Shown: positions 18,902 through 28,186 of the stretch, one piece after another | Position numbering within the stretch: the stretch's first letter is position 1 | How the letters are laid out: every line of letters begins with the position of its first letter | DNA from: Marinobacter azerbaijanicus | GTDB lineage: Bacteria; Pseudomonadota; Gammaproteobacteria; Pseudomonadales; Oleiphilaceae | DNA: 64,000 bases | Assembly (NCBI RefSeq): GCF_030250645.1 | Contig: NZ_JASSVS010000014.1 | Span: 84,888-148,887 of the forward strand | Direction of reading: 5' to 3' | Program-made: the position numbers and the translations under genes | Notes under the pieces: generated by a model | Database searches by the model: none | Told to the model about the DNA's origin: nothing | The model's input: only the letters and a program-made list of their open reading frames with translations

Positions 18902-20830
18902 TTATCCTTCGCCTGACAGTTCACCCGCAAGGATCGGCAACTGCACCGAGCCTTCCAGATTCACGAAGGGTATCAGAGCGTCCCTTGACCAGCTTGCGGG
19001 ATACTGCGGGTGAAACCCGTACACCAATAATGCCAGCTCGTCACCCGGAGCCAGTGCCTCGGCAACGCCGACCAGCTCGATGACCGCCTGATTCTTCAGC
19101 CCCCTCACCGGCTTGATCTGATCGTCGATCAGCTGCCAGCGACTGTCGCCCTCGGCGCGCTTACCGAGACCCACAAACACGATGGGGTCGCAACCGGGCG
19201 CATAGGGATCCAACTCCAGTTCACATGAGGATCGACCGGCCAGATCCGAGATGGTAAGTCTTGCCGTGGGAATACCACCGAGTATCGCACCGGCCCCTCC
19301 TGCCTGACCCAACGGCAACGCTGCAGGCGGCTGGGTCGCCGCTGCGACGGCCTCGTACCCATTGGGAATTGGCAGGTCCGTGACAACCGTTCGCTCCACG
19401 ACCGCGTCACCCTCCAGAACGCCACCGGCAAGTGCCGGCGCAGGAAATGAATCAGCCGGTACACTGACAGACTCACCGGTATCCAGAGAGAGACAGACCG
19501 CCGAATCGGTGCCTTCGAAATAGCCCGCCAGGGGCTTGCCCTGCAGATGGTGCTGCAGCCAGTTCAACGTTGCATCGGAAATCGAGACATCGCCACAGGC
19601 AAACTCACCCGCCGCGCCCTGGAAGCCGGGGATCTCCAGCAAACCCGCGGTGGGATCCAGGAACTCACCGGGCTGGGACTCCTCTGGCGCTTCCACTGGC
19701 AGAATGTGCCCCGTCTGGTGCGTCAGCAGGCGAACATCACCGCCGCGGGATTTCAGGCACTCGTAATTGCGCCAGGCGTCGTTGAAGTTGAACAGCGTGT
19801 CCTTCATCCCCTGGGTGAGCAGTACATCCACTTCCGGATAGGGAGTAGGCACCACGTCGAACGCGGGCGGATTGATCTGGTAATTCAGCAGATCCGGCGT
19901 ATCGGACACGGACACCGGTTCACCAGAGCAGCGATAGGCCGGGCTGTGATAGTAGAAGAAGTCCAGCCCTGCTTCCGGGAAGCGATTCAGCGTTGCACCC
20001 TGCGCAAGAATCTCCCGAATAATCGGGTCGAGGCCGTCATTACCATTCCCGCTGGAGCCGGCTTCTCCTCCGGCCACCAGAACCAGATCCCATCCGGTCT
20101 TGATGACATTGCCGGGGTTGAGGCTATAGCGCAGGTCGTACCAGGTAATGTCAGGCACGAGGGCATCCATCCTCTGCTTGGGATCCTGGCCGTGCAGGAG
20201 CAGTTGATAACCACCCCCATAGCTGCCACCAATCGCGCCAACCACCAGGTTAGGATTAAGCTCTTTTGGCAGTGAGGGTTCATTTCGGCGCTGAAGGTAG
20301 CCCAGATTCTCTTCAGCCCAATCCAGAATCTGCACCAGATCACGCCCCTCGAACTCGGGGTCCATCACCCTGACCGTCCCTGTGCTTTCACCAAACCCAC
20401 GCTGGTCAATTGAAATAACCGCGAATCCGGATTCCCGGTAGTTTTCGAAACCTTCTGTAGCGCGGGACCCACCGAAACCATGGCCATGCAGCACCAGGGG
20501 ATGGCCGCGCGCACAGTCGATTCCGCCGATGGGTTCAAGCACCTGGAAAGCAATGGTTTCACCACTCCCGGACTCCAGCTTGACCGGGTAGCTGGCCCCG
20601 CCTTCGGCGGTCGTATCTTCCGAGCAGGACACCGGTGCTTCGCAGCGAGGGGGCATACCGCTGCCCGGATTCTCACAGGCCTGCTCCGGGAGCCTACTGT
20701 TACTTTGCGCCGCCTGACTGGATCCCTGACTGTCACCACCCAGATCGACGCACCCGGCAACAGTCACAGTCAGAAAAAAAGCAATCAGGGGCAACCCCCA
20801 TCGACCCGGACGTAAGGTATGAAACATCAC
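18902..20830 (-). CDS. Secreted alpha/beta-hydrolase lipoprotein (S15/CocE-NonD-like)
   Basis: A 642-residue predicted lipoprotein: signal TVTVAGC with lipid-attachment Cys27, then a Ser/Gln-rich linker and a catalytic alpha/beta-hydrolase domain. The nucleophile is Ser203 in AIGGSYGGGYQLL, the acid is likely Asp344 in LTQGMKDTLFN and the base His375 in HQTGHILP. LHGHGFGGSR forms the oxyanion strand. The C-terminal 250 residues resemble the jelly-roll domain of X-Pro dipeptidyl-peptidase/CocE relatives. Cys pairs in the N-terminal region suggest disulfides. The ATG has AAGGAG upstream. Substrate (peptide, ester or polyester) cannot be told from sequence. Confidence 0.83.
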   Translation of the reverse strand: MMFHTLRPGRWGLPLIAFFLTVTVAGCVDLGGDSQGSSQAAQSNSRLPEQACENPGSGMPPRCEAPVSCSEDTTAEGGASYPVKLESGSGETIAFQVLEPIGGIDCARGHPLVLHGHGFGGSRATEGFENYRESGFAVISIDQRGFGESTGTVRVMDPEFEGRDLVQILDWAEENLGYLQRRNEPSLPKELNPNLVVGAIGGSYGGGYQLLLHGQDPKQRMDALVPDITWYDLRYSLNPGNVIKTGWDLVLVAGGEAGSSGNGNDGLDPIIREILAQGATLNRFPEAGLDFFYYHSPAYRCSGEPVSVSDTPDLLNYQINPPAFDVVPTPYPEVDVLLTQGMKDTLFNFNDAWRNYECLKSRGGDVRLLTHQTGHILPVEAPEESQPGEFLDPTAGLLEIPGFQGAAGEFACGDVSISDATLNWLQHHLQGKPLAGYFEGTDSAVCLSLDTGESVSVPADSFPAPALAGGVLEGDAVVERTVVTDLPIPNGYEAVAAATQPPAALPLGQAGGAGAILGGIPTARLTISDLAGRSSCELELDPYAPGCDPIVFVGLGKRAEGDSRWQLIDDQIKPVRGLKNQAVIELVGVAEALAPGDELALLVYGFHPQYPASWSRDALIPFVNLEGSVQLPILAGELSGEG

Positions 20831-21326
20831 TTGCTCTCCTTGTTATTTGTTATAGGCAATTCAAGGAAAACGACGGGATGAAATAAGAATCTGTTCCATT
20901 CGTTGCACTAACAGGCCCGAAAAGACAATAAATGGGGAGAATTGGACGGGTTGCGGCTGCGGGCACATCAATATGTATGCAAATATGACCTATACAGACT
21001 GAGTCATAGTTAGGTACATTTACTTACAAGGTGAAGGTCAGGGATAGAACAGAAGTCATCACCTGCACCAGGAGTGAACCTGTGGAATGGCTGAATCAAA
21101 TCCAGCCTGGGGTTTCGCTTAACAAAGGACTGCCCTCTATGACTTCATGCATGGGTCTTGCCCCTGCTTCCTGCTGGCGCTCGTCCGCCCCGTTCTGCAT
21201 TACTTCTGTTTTTCCTTCATTGTCCATCGGTTTGTTTGCTGTACCCGGTGATTGGTTGTTCCGGGCCTCTGGCTTCGGAGCGTTATCGCTATGCATCCAT
21301 GCTGACGCACTGTCAAGGAGAAGATC
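20831..21326. other. 496-base intergenic region upstream of the injection-system operon
   Basis: No convincing gene. It must contain the minus-strand promoter for the lipoprotein hydrolase and the plus-strand promoter for the 29-kb eCIS operon. The part around 20965-21025 is the most AT-rich (ATCAATATGTATGCAAATATG, then CTATACAG), the likeliest promoter area, but I cannot assign a clear -35/-10 pair. A strong ribosome site AAGGAGAAGATC precedes the sheath ATG. A 109-codon frame at 21031-21360 runs into the sheath gene and looks like chance. Confidence 0.4.
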
Positions 21327-23489
21327 ATGTCGAACTATCTGGCGCCGGGTGTCTTTGTAGAGGAAGTCAGTTTTCGTTCCCGTTCCATCGAAGGTGTAAG
21401 CACCAGCGTTGCCGCCATTGTCGGACCTACCCGGTTCGGGCCCATGCAGGGCCGACCAGAAGTTGTCACAAGCTTTGCCGACTTCCGCCGGATATACGGC
21501 GATATCCAGGACCTGAACCTGGATGGTAACGAGGTGCTGAACCACACCACCATTGCTGCAAAGGCCTTTTTCGACAATGGTGGCAAACAGCTTTACGTAT
21601 CCCGGGTGGGCAACTTCCCGGATCCTGACAACAGCTTTGGTACGGCCAGCGATGGCGACAATCATGTCATTTTCCGCAGCCGCTTTCCCGGAGCCATGGG
21701 CAACTTCACCCTGGAGTTCGACTGGCGCGATAGCGAGAACCTGCTTCACCTGCAGCCGGTCTCCAGCCCCGCAGTCGATGAGGTTCTGTTCCTCGAAGCA
21801 ACCGGTGTGACCAATGCCGTCAAATCCGGAGATGGCCCCGATGATGGCGTCTTCCCTCTGACCATCCGCGCCCTGGTGCGCCGTATATCGGATACAGCCT
21901 ACGCCGTTCACCAGAATCTGGGCCAGATTACAGATACCAATGAAGACCCCGTTGACCCCGCCAGTTTCGAAACCAACGGCGACGGCGAAGGCTTGCTGGA
22001 AGCCGCCGGCCTGACAAGGGATAACACAGCATCGCTGCGGTTCACCCGGGTCAGTGTCCGGCAGCCGGCATCCGGCAATCTGAGTGGCGGTGCCTTCGGG
22101 TCGCTCAGTTTTTCCGCCCCGACGGATCTTTCCGGCTTCTTTGATGGCGATCACTGGGGTGACCGGACAACCCTGCTGGGGACTATCAATGCCGAAGGGA
22201 CAGAGTTTCAGATCAACAGCGACCTGAACGAGGATGTGGACAGCAACATCGACCTTCCCCTGGCTGCCCTGGCCGCCTCGCCGGATACCGTCAGAGCAGT
22301 CATGGTCCAGAGAACCTTCGATATTTCTGTGCTTAACGGCGGGCCGGACGGCGCAGTCATACACACCTACAGCGACATTTCCACCGCCCACGATGCCAAC
22401 AACAGTCTTGGCGAGCGGCTACCGCAGGAGCCGGACTCGCGTAATGACCAACTGACCAGCCCGGTCGCCTGCCAATTCGCTGAAGACATTGCCGAAGGCG
22501 AAGTATTGGCAGCCCTCTACAGCATGTTCGATGATGACGCCATGAACCCCGAAGGTCTATCGGTTGAAGGTCCCCGATACCTGATCAACCTTGAGGGCGG
22601 CTCTGACGGCGAGCTGCCCCAGGCACTTCACTATGGCGGCGTGACTGACGAAGTAAACGGCAGTACAGGGTTTGCTGCCCTTGAAGACATTGAAGACATA
22701 TCCATCGTCATGACTCCCGCAGCGGCTGCCGATCCTGACCAACACCAGGCCGTGGTGGCGGAAATGCAGAAGCATTGCCGTCGTATGCGCTACCGCATTG
22801 GTATTGTCGACAGCCAGGAAGCCATGGCGTTGTCTGAAGTTCGGGGCTTCCGCTCCAACTTCAATGACTCGCGGCTGGCACTTTACTACCCCTGGGTGAC
22901 GATTTCTGACCCCAGGGGCATACGCAAGACCATCAACGTGCCGCCCGCAGGATTCATCGCCGGTATCTATGCCCATACGGATGTCCAGCGTGGTGTTCAC
23001 AAAACACCGGCCAACACCCCGGTTCTGGGTGCCCTGCACTTCGCCCAGGAGATCAACCAGTTCCAGCAGGAACTTCTGAACCCTATGGGTATTAACTGCC
23101 TGCGCTCTTTTCCGGGACGTGGCCATCAGGTCTGGGGTGGGCGAACCCTCTCGGACGACCCCGAATGGAAATACGTCAACGTTCGCCGTTACTTTCTCTA
23201 TCTGGAACGTTCCATCGAAAAGTCCACTCAGTGGGCGGTTTTCGAGCCCAACGGTGAACGGCTCTGGGAAAACGTCCGCAACACAGTGGATGCCTTCCTC
23301 TTTAATGAGTGGCGTAACGGTCGACTGCTGGGCTCCGAGAAAACCGCCTGGTTCGTACGCTGCGACCGCAGCACCATGACCCAGAACGATCTGGACAACG
23401 GCCGCCTGATTTGTGAGGTCGGCGTTGCAGCACTCAAGCCCGCGGAATTCGTTGTCTTCCGGATCGGACAGAAGACCGCTGACAGCTGA
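21327..23489 (+). CDS. eCIS contractile sheath protein (Afp2/3-like)
   Basis: Main sheath subunit of the phage-tail-like injection particle; contraction drives the inner tube. The 720-residue protein begins SNYLAPGVFVEEVSFRSRSIEGVSTS, the conserved sheath start, with AAIVGPTRFGP, then AKAFFDNGGKQLYVSRV, and ends with the C-terminal sheath handshake domain: QEINQFQQELLNPMGINCLR, WGGRTLSDDPEWKYVNVRRYF and EVGVAALKPAEFVVFRIGQ. A large central insertion (about residues 130-430) is probably the surface-exposed domain. It opens the eCIS operon with a strong AAGGAG site. Confidence 0.93.
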   Translation: MSNYLAPGVFVEEVSFRSRSIEGVSTSVAAIVGPTRFGPMQGRPEVVTSFADFRRIYGDIQDLNLDGNEVLNHTTIAAKAFFDNGGKQLYVSRVGNFPDPDNSFGTASDGDNHVIFRSRFPGAMGNFTLEFDWRDSENLLHLQPVSSPAVDEVLFLEATGVTNAVKSGDGPDDGVFPLTIRALVRRISDTAYAVHQNLGQITDTNEDPVDPASFETNGDGEGLLEAAGLTRDNTASLRFTRVSVRQPASGNLSGGAFGSLSFSAPTDLSGFFDGDHWGDRTTLLGTINAEGTEFQINSDLNEDVDSNIDLPLAALAASPDTVRAVMVQRTFDISVLNGGPDGAVIHTYSDISTAHDANNSLGERLPQEPDSRNDQLTSPVACQFAEDIAEGEVLAALYSMFDDDAMNPEGLSVEGPRYLINLEGGSDGELPQALHYGGVTDEVNGSTGFAALEDIEDISIVMTPAAAADPDQHQAVVAEMQKHCRRMRYRIGIVDSQEAMALSEVRGFRSNFNDSRLALYYPWVTISDPRGIRKTINVPPAGFIAGIYAHTDVQRGVHKTPANTPVLGALHFAQEINQFQQELLNPMGINCLRSFPGRGHQVWGGRTLSDDPEWKYVNVRRYFLYLERSIEKSTQWAVFEPNGERLWENVRNTVDAFLFNEWRNGRLLGSEKTAWFVRCDRSTMTQNDLDNGRLICEVGVAALKPAEFVVFRIGQKTADS

Positions 23490-23514
23490 TTGAACCCTCA
23501 AGAAGGATCGTGAT

Positions 23515-23970
23515 ATGGCACAGTTCAGAGAAACCCCCTACGGCGTGTTCAACTATCTGGTTGATCTGTCGGATGGCAGCGAAACCGATGTGGCCGGCGG
23601 ATTTTCCGAAATCTCCGGTCTGAATGCCGAGGTAACAGTAGCGGAATATCGGGCCGGTAATCAGAAAACCAATTACGTCACCAAAGTGCCGGCCATTCAC
23701 AAATCCGGGGACATCACCCTCAAGCGCGGCGTGATCGGGGCAGAAAACCTTTACAACTGGCTTGATCAGGTGCGCTCGGGCGATATCACCGCCAAACGCA
23801 ACGTCGTCGTCAAACTGATGAGCGAGAACCACTCGGAGTCGGTGGTCCAGTGGAAGCTGGTCAACGCCATGCCGATCAAATGGACCGGGCCGACCCTGAC
23901 GGCAAAAGGTGGCAGTGACGTCGCCATCGAAGAACTGGTGCTCGCGGTGGAACACATCACCCAGGAATAA
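23515..23970 (+). CDS. eCIS inner tube protein (Afp1-like)
   Basis: Hcp/gp19-type subunit that stacks to form the inner tube. Length 151 residues, normal for the family. Key segments are TPYGVFNYLVDLSDGSE, GGFSEISGLNAEVTVAEYRAGNQ and ITLKRGVIGAENLYNWLDQVR, all conserved in tube proteins, with IEELVLAVEHI at the end. AAGAAGGATCG precedes the ATG. It follows the sheath by 25 bases. With the second tube-like gene at 25451 it forms a pair; this one, being closest to the family consensus, is probably the major tube subunit. Confidence 0.92.
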   Translation: MAQFRETPYGVFNYLVDLSDGSETDVAGGFSEISGLNAEVTVAEYRAGNQKTNYVTKVPAIHKSGDITLKRGVIGAENLYNWLDQVRSGDITAKRNVVVKLMSENHSESVVQWKLVNAMPIKWTGPTLTAKGGSDVAIEELVLAVEHITQE

Positions 23971-23979
23971 CATACGTTT

Positions 23980-25458
23980 ATGGAAACCCTGCTGGCATCA
24001 CGGATTGAGCTTACCCCCCGCCCCTTCCAGAATCGTGCTCCGGTTCTGGTCTGCGGCATGGTGGGTCATTGCCCCGGAAGAGTTCGGAAAGAGCGGCTAT
24101 TCACCCTTCCTGAAGCAGTCGATGCCATCCGGGCAGCGGGGTTCGGGGACAGGCTCGAGGCGCTGAAGTCGACGGATGAGGCCATTTTCCACCTGCCAGT
24201 TCCACTCAATTCCAGCGCAGAGTTCCACGACATATTCCCGGATGCCGCATCCGCAAGTACCGGCTACCACAGCACTCTGGCCGGATCGAACGCCTGGCTT
24301 CCGGGCTGTGTGGACGACTTTTTTGCTAATGGCGGCTCGCGTTTATGGGTTGTGGCTGTGCCCGAAGACGGCGGTCATGAAGCATTCCTGCCTCGCACGG
24401 ACACCGTACTGCACAACATCTCCACGCTACAGGGCGTTGCATCACTGCTGGTGATACCCACAATCGGGCTGCTCGCCCTACCCGACCTGGAACGATTGCA
24501 AATCCCGGCACAACTGTCCGGCATACCGGAACCAGACCACGGCGCGGGCGCACCGCAGTTCATGCCCTGCTCCGAACCACCACCCGAGGAAGACACAGCT
24601 CCCGAACCGGCGTCCCCGGCCCCTGTGACGCCATTGGCAACAGAGGATCTGCTCAGGCAGATCCTGCCGTGGCTGTACCAGCACCGCCCCGACATACAGT
24701 GTCTGTGGTCAGTGCCGTTGACCTATGATCGGGATCGCCAGATTCCCGCTGTCAGCAACGTGGCGCTGGACGCAATTGATGGCATCGCCGCCACCGACAG
24801 CGGCCATCGGCTGCGTCAGGTTCAGTTTGTTTTCCCATACCTGAGCAGTGCCAGTGGAAGGCCCGTCAGCCCCTGCGGTGTGCTCGCCGGTGCGCAGTCC
24901 AGTGTGGCGCAGGCCCATGGGCCATGGCGATCCATTGCCGGCAGGGCTCTGGTCACGCGGGGTGATCCTTTCCCGCTTCAGTCCATCCCGGCGCAACAGT
25001 CACTGCGGGAACGCCCAGGCATCAGTGTGATAACCCGGAGGCCCCGCGGAGTGATGCTGGATGATGAACGACTGGTTGTACCCGCCCTGCACCCGGATGA
25101 CTACGCCCACTCCCGTTTACGCAGCCGCTTCGACGCATTCCGAAGTGCGGAGGTGATGCGTTTTCTCGGTTATCTGCGTCGTCAGCTTCAACAGCTCGGG
25201 GAACGCCTGGTCTTCAAGACCGACTACCGGGACCCCACCCCCAGGCTGGCGCTGGAGAATTTTCTGGGACAACTTCACCGCCTGGGAGCCCTGCGGGGGA
25301 AGCTGCCTGAAGATGCTTTCCGGGTAAAACAGCTACAGGTCCAGGAAGGCGCAGCCGTTTTCGAGATCATGCTGGCGCCAGCGCTGCCAATCGACCACAT
25401 CCGCCTGACATTCACCAATCGCCACGGCGAGTGGCAGGGGGAACTGCAGGATGAGTGA
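23980..25458 (+). CDS. Second, divergent eCIS sheath-like protein
   Basis: A 492-residue protein with sheath features but little else in common with the first sheath. The N-terminal part has SRIELTPRPFQNRAPVLVCGMVG, followed by YHSTLAGSNAWLPGCVDDFFANGGSRLWVVAVPEDG, the equivalent of the sheath DNGGKQLYVSRV block. The C-terminal part has VMRFLGYLRRQLQQLGERLVFKTDYRDPTPR, in place of the usual handshake region. A Pro/Glu-rich loop at about residues 190-215 is likely flexible. Afp/PVC loci carry two or three sheath paralogues, one of which contacts the baseplate; this one may be the baseplate-proximal form. Its ribosome site is weak. Confidence 0.75.
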   Translation: METLLASRIELTPRPFQNRAPVLVCGMVGHCPGRVRKERLFTLPEAVDAIRAAGFGDRLEALKSTDEAIFHLPVPLNSSAEFHDIFPDAASASTGYHSTLAGSNAWLPGCVDDFFANGGSRLWVVAVPEDGGHEAFLPRTDTVLHNISTLQGVASLLVIPTIGLLALPDLERLQIPAQLSGIPEPDHGAGAPQFMPCSEPPPEEDTAPEPASPAPVTPLATEDLLRQILPWLYQHRPDIQCLWSVPLTYDRDRQIPAVSNVALDAIDGIAATDSGHRLRQVQFVFPYLSSASGRPVSPCGVLAGAQSSVAQAHGPWRSIAGRALVTRGDPFPLQSIPAQQSLRERPGISVITRRPRGVMLDDERLVVPALHPDDYAHSRLRSRFDAFRSAEVMRFLGYLRRQLQQLGERLVFKTDYRDPTPRLALENFLGQLHRLGALRGKLPEDAFRVKQLQVQEGAAVFEIMLAPALPIDHIRLTFTNRHGEWQGELQDE

Positions 25459-25966
25459 ATTCGTCCCCTTCCGATTCCGCGTCAACCTTCATGACAGTCG
25501 CTCCGGGGACCTGTTGTGCAGCGGTGCTTTCAGTGAGGTCACCGGCTTTGAACTGACCATGGAGCCACGCAGCATTGCAGAAGGAGGCCGGAACTGGGGA
25601 GAGCACCAGAGAAGTGGTGTTACCCGATTCTCCCCGATGGTCCTGAAACGGGGCGTCACCCACGTCAATGACCTGTGGAGCTGGTTCGACGTTACCACCA
25701 GGGGTGCCAACTATGGTTACCGGATGCACGGTGAAATTGTGTTGCTTGGAAACCCCCGGAAATCAGGTGACGAATACCAGGACAACCCTGTGATGACATG
25801 GAAACTCACCGGCGTGCTTGCAACGCGATTCAAGGGGCCGGACCTGAACTCTACAGCCAGCCAGGTGGCGATCGAGGAACTGCACCTGGTCCATGAGGGG
25901 CTGGAGCTTGAGAGACGATCGTCGGACACCGACCCCACCACCGGCCCGGAGGAGTCAGCATCATGA
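25451..25966 (+). CDS. Second tube-like protein (tube initiator, Afp5-like)
   Basis: A 171-residue gp19-type protein: VPFRFRVNLHDSRSGDLLCSGAFSEVTGFELTMEP, then FSPMVLKRGVTHVNDLWSWFD and VAIEELHLVHEGLELERR. Tube initiator proteins such as Afp5 sit between the baseplate hub and the tube, and this gene lies next to the tube adaptor gene, supporting that role. It overlaps the sheath-like gene by eight bases (ATGAGTGA) and the next gene by four, indicating translational coupling. Confidence 0.85.
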   Translation: MSEFVPFRFRVNLHDSRSGDLLCSGAFSEVTGFELTMEPRSIAEGGRNWGEHQRSGVTRFSPMVLKRGVTHVNDLWSWFDVTTRGANYGYRMHGEIVLLGNPRKSGDEYQDNPVMTWKLTGVLATRFKGPDLNSTASQVAIEELHLVHEGLELERRSSDTDPTTGPEESAS

Positions 25967-26949
25967 AACAGCCGGAGCGAGGCAAGCTGATACCGGTTTC
26001 CGGCAAGGAAAACACGCCGGACCTGGATAACGCCGTAGACGTACAGTTCAACCCGACCAGTCTGAGGGTCGGGCTGTCCAACTCGCTGAACAGCGGTGAT
26101 CAGCGGGATTCGGAAAAAGCAGCCCAGTATGTGTCTTCCAGCTCCTCCAGCCTGAGTATCGAGCTGATCTTCGACACCACCCTTCCGGACAGCTATGTGG
26201 ACGAGGAGGACAGCCCGGATGTGCGACTGCTGACCCGCAGGATTGCAGAACGGTTCCTGAAACCCGGCGATCCCGTCGAAGAAGGCTCTGAAGACAGACA
26301 GATACCCAGCCGTTGCCTGTTCCAGTGGGGCGCATTCGAGTTTGTGGGGCTGATGGAGAAATTCGACGAAACGCTGGATTTCTTCTCCCCCGAGGGGACG
26401 CCGCTGAGAGCAACGGTTTCTCTCAGCCTCAAGGAAGACAGCTTCCAGTTCCGCAACCGGGATGCGGCCCGGGCAGAACGCGATATGCCCACACTGACCG
26501 GCACCGGCAATGGCAGCCAGCCAGGATCAGAGGCCAGCACCCGTCCGGTTCCCGGGGCCAGTGACGGGAGCAAGGGTAACTGGCGGGATACCGCTCTGTA
26601 TAACGGGGTGGAAAATCCGCGGCTGCCAACGGGCAATGAAATTGCAAATCCTGCGCAGCCCCCAGCCAGGCAACTGGGGCTGGACCAGAAACCGGTCAGC
26701 TCGGCCGTTGCAGATGCAATGGATTCTGCGTCCCCTGCCTTCCGCTATGGCAACTCATCCAGTGTGGGCAGCACCATTGAAGGAGCATTTGGCCACCGCC
26801 TGGGAGGGAGCGCCGCTGGAGGGCTCAGCGCCGAGTCTTTGCGGGAAACCAGAGACCAAAGGGTGAGCGAGCTTCAGAAGCGGGCAGACCAACCCTGGCT
26901 GGAAAGGGCACACCGGGCTGCGCAGGATTCCGGCGTTGGATTTGATTGA
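25963..26949 (+). CDS. CIS tube adaptor protein (Afp7-like)
   Basis: A 328-residue protein whose N-terminal 165 residues match the contractile-injection tube domain: VDVQFNPTSLRVGLSNSL, LSIELIFDTTLPDSYVDEED, RCLFQWGAFEFVGLMEKFDETLDFFSPEGTPLRATV. In Afp/PVC relatives this domain, often with a LysM, links the tube to the spike. I see no clear LysM here; the rest (about residues 175-328) is low-complexity and Gly/Ser/Pro-rich, ending in a short charged helix. It overlaps the preceding gene by four bases. Confidence 0.85.
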   Translation: MKQPERGKLIPVSGKENTPDLDNAVDVQFNPTSLRVGLSNSLNSGDQRDSEKAAQYVSSSSSSLSIELIFDTTLPDSYVDEEDSPDVRLLTRRIAERFLKPGDPVEEGSEDRQIPSRCLFQWGAFEFVGLMEKFDETLDFFSPEGTPLRATVSLSLKEDSFQFRNRDAARAERDMPTLTGTGNGSQPGSEASTRPVPGASDGSKGNWRDTALYNGVENPRLPTGNEIANPAQPPARQLGLDQKPVSSAVADAMDSASPAFRYGNSSSVGSTIEGAFGHRLGGSAAGGLSAESLRETRDQRVSELQKRADQPWLERAHRAAQDSGVGFD

Positions 26950-26969
26950 ACAACCTGAGGGAAGCAGAC

Positions 26970-27131
26970 ATGCCATTACTCATTGACGAGGTGATTGCCG
27001 AGGTAGAGGAATCGCCCACCACGACTACCGAGACGTCTTCAATGCACCCGGATAGTGGAACCTATCAGGCGCCCCTGTTCGAGCAGCTTGAGAAACTTCG
27101 CGAGCGTCAGCAGCGACTCGAGGTGGATTGA
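26970..27131 (+). CDS. Small eCIS protein, DUF5908-like
   Basis: A 53-residue protein starting MPLLIDEVIAEVEES, with a Thr-rich middle and a C-terminal helix LFEQLEKLRERQQRLEVD. Small proteins of this size with the same acid start and QLEKLREREERL-like end occur at this position (Afp6/Pvc6) in injection-system loci. The ATG is preceded by GAGGGAAG; an in-frame start eight codons earlier has no such site. Its role is unknown; it may be a baseplate chaperone or trimer plug. Family assignment is by length, position and overall pattern, not by a strong motif. Confidence 0.65.
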   Translation: MPLLIDEVIAEVEESPTTTTETSSMHPDSGTYQAPLFEQLEKLRERQQRLEVD

Positions 27132-27136
27132 GCATC

Positions 27137-28186
27137 ATGAACGATCAGCCGCTGATCAGCGCCCGGCCAGAGATATCGGTGGATGGAGAATCCCGCCTCG
27201 ACCTGGCAGCCCAACTGGATTCGCTGATGATCCAGCTGCCCTGGCACGGGTGTGCCAGCGCGGAGCTGTCGGTAACAAACTGGGGTCTTACGGATAACCG
27301 TTCGCGCCCTTCGTATTTGTTCAGTGATATCGGGATGGGTGCGCAGGTAAGAATCACCCATGGCAGCTCGCCCGTTACCCTGTTTTCTGGCGAGGTAACC
27401 GGTATCGAGGAACAGTATGGCGAATCGGCCCCCGGTCTCACCCTGTTGCTTCAGGACCGCCTGCACCACCTCGCACGCCGGCGCCAGAGCGTGTGTCACG
27501 AGGACCAGAGCCCCGACGAGGTGCTGCGGGCAATGGCCAGCGATGCGGGACTGGAATCGAACCTGACGGTGTCCGGTCTGACCGCCAACTGGCACCAGCT
27601 AAACGAGAGCGATCTGGCTTTCGCGTTAAGACTCTGCGAGCGCTTCGATATCGGGCTGCGCATGGATCAGGGGGCATTAAGGGCCATGCCGGAAGAACCC
27701 GACCCCGAGCCGGTCATTCTCGGCCCCGGTAACGGAGCCCTGAGCCTCCGCGTCCTGGCTGACCTGAACCACCAGTATCAGTCTTCAGAGGTAACGGGAT
27801 ATAACCCGGGCACGGCAGAGTCGGTCAACGCGTCTGAAAACCAGCCCGGTGACCCCGGCTCCGGCAGGACAGCCCGCGATACGCTCTCGGAGCTGGGCTG
27901 GGACAGCAGCGACACCCTGCCCCATCCCCTGGCCCGCAGCCAGTCTGAAGCAGACGCCTATGCAACCGCCGGTTTCCGGAGACAGGCCCGCCGGTTTCTG
28001 CGCGGCGACCTTGCCTGCATGGGAGAAGCCGGTCTGAAACCCGGCAGGGAGATCCGGCTTGAGGGAGTCTCACCTCGGCTGGCGGGGGTCTGGCAGGTCG
28101 GTCTTTGCCGGCACGTTTTTGACAACCGCAACGGTTTTCGCACCCACGTAAAAATTCACCGAGCTCACTGGAGCCAGGAATCATGA
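27137..28186 (+). CDS. Spike hub protein, phage late-control-D/gp27-like (Afp8 N-terminal half)
   Basis: A 349-residue protein with the fold signature of the gp27/gpD hub: DLAAQLDSLMIQLPWHGCASAELSVTNWG, DIGMGAQVRITHG, LFSGEVTGIEEQYG and LTLLLQDRLHHLARRRQSV, followed by DLAFALRLCERFDIGLR and the late-control VTGYNPGTAE segment. The C-terminus has the PRLAGVWQVGLCRHVFDNRNGFRTHVK strand set. I use the ATG six bases after the preceding stop instead of the earlier TTG. In Afp this unit and the needle are one gene; here they are two, overlapping by four bases. Confidence 0.85.
   Translation: MNDQPLISARPEISVDGESRLDLAAQLDSLMIQLPWHGCASAELSVTNWGLTDNRSRPSYLFSDIGMGAQVRITHGSSPVTLFSGEVTGIEEQYGESAPGLTLLLQDRLHHLARRRQSVCHEDQSPDEVLRAMASDAGLESNLTVSGLTANWHQLNESDLAFALRLCERFDIGLRMDQGALRAMPEEPDPEPVILGPGNGALSLRVLADLNHQYQSSEVTGYNPGTAESVNASENQPGDPGSGRTARDTLSELGWDSSDTLPHPLARSQSEADAYATAGFRRQARRFLRGDLACMGEAGLKPGREIRLEGVSPRLAGVWQVGLCRHVFDNRNGFRTHVKIHRAHWSQES

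Noticed and set aside
21031..21360. A 109-codon frame before the sheath gene as a leader peptide or small eCIS gene
   Set aside because: It runs into the sheath gene in another frame, has no ribosome site and reads as low-quality protein.
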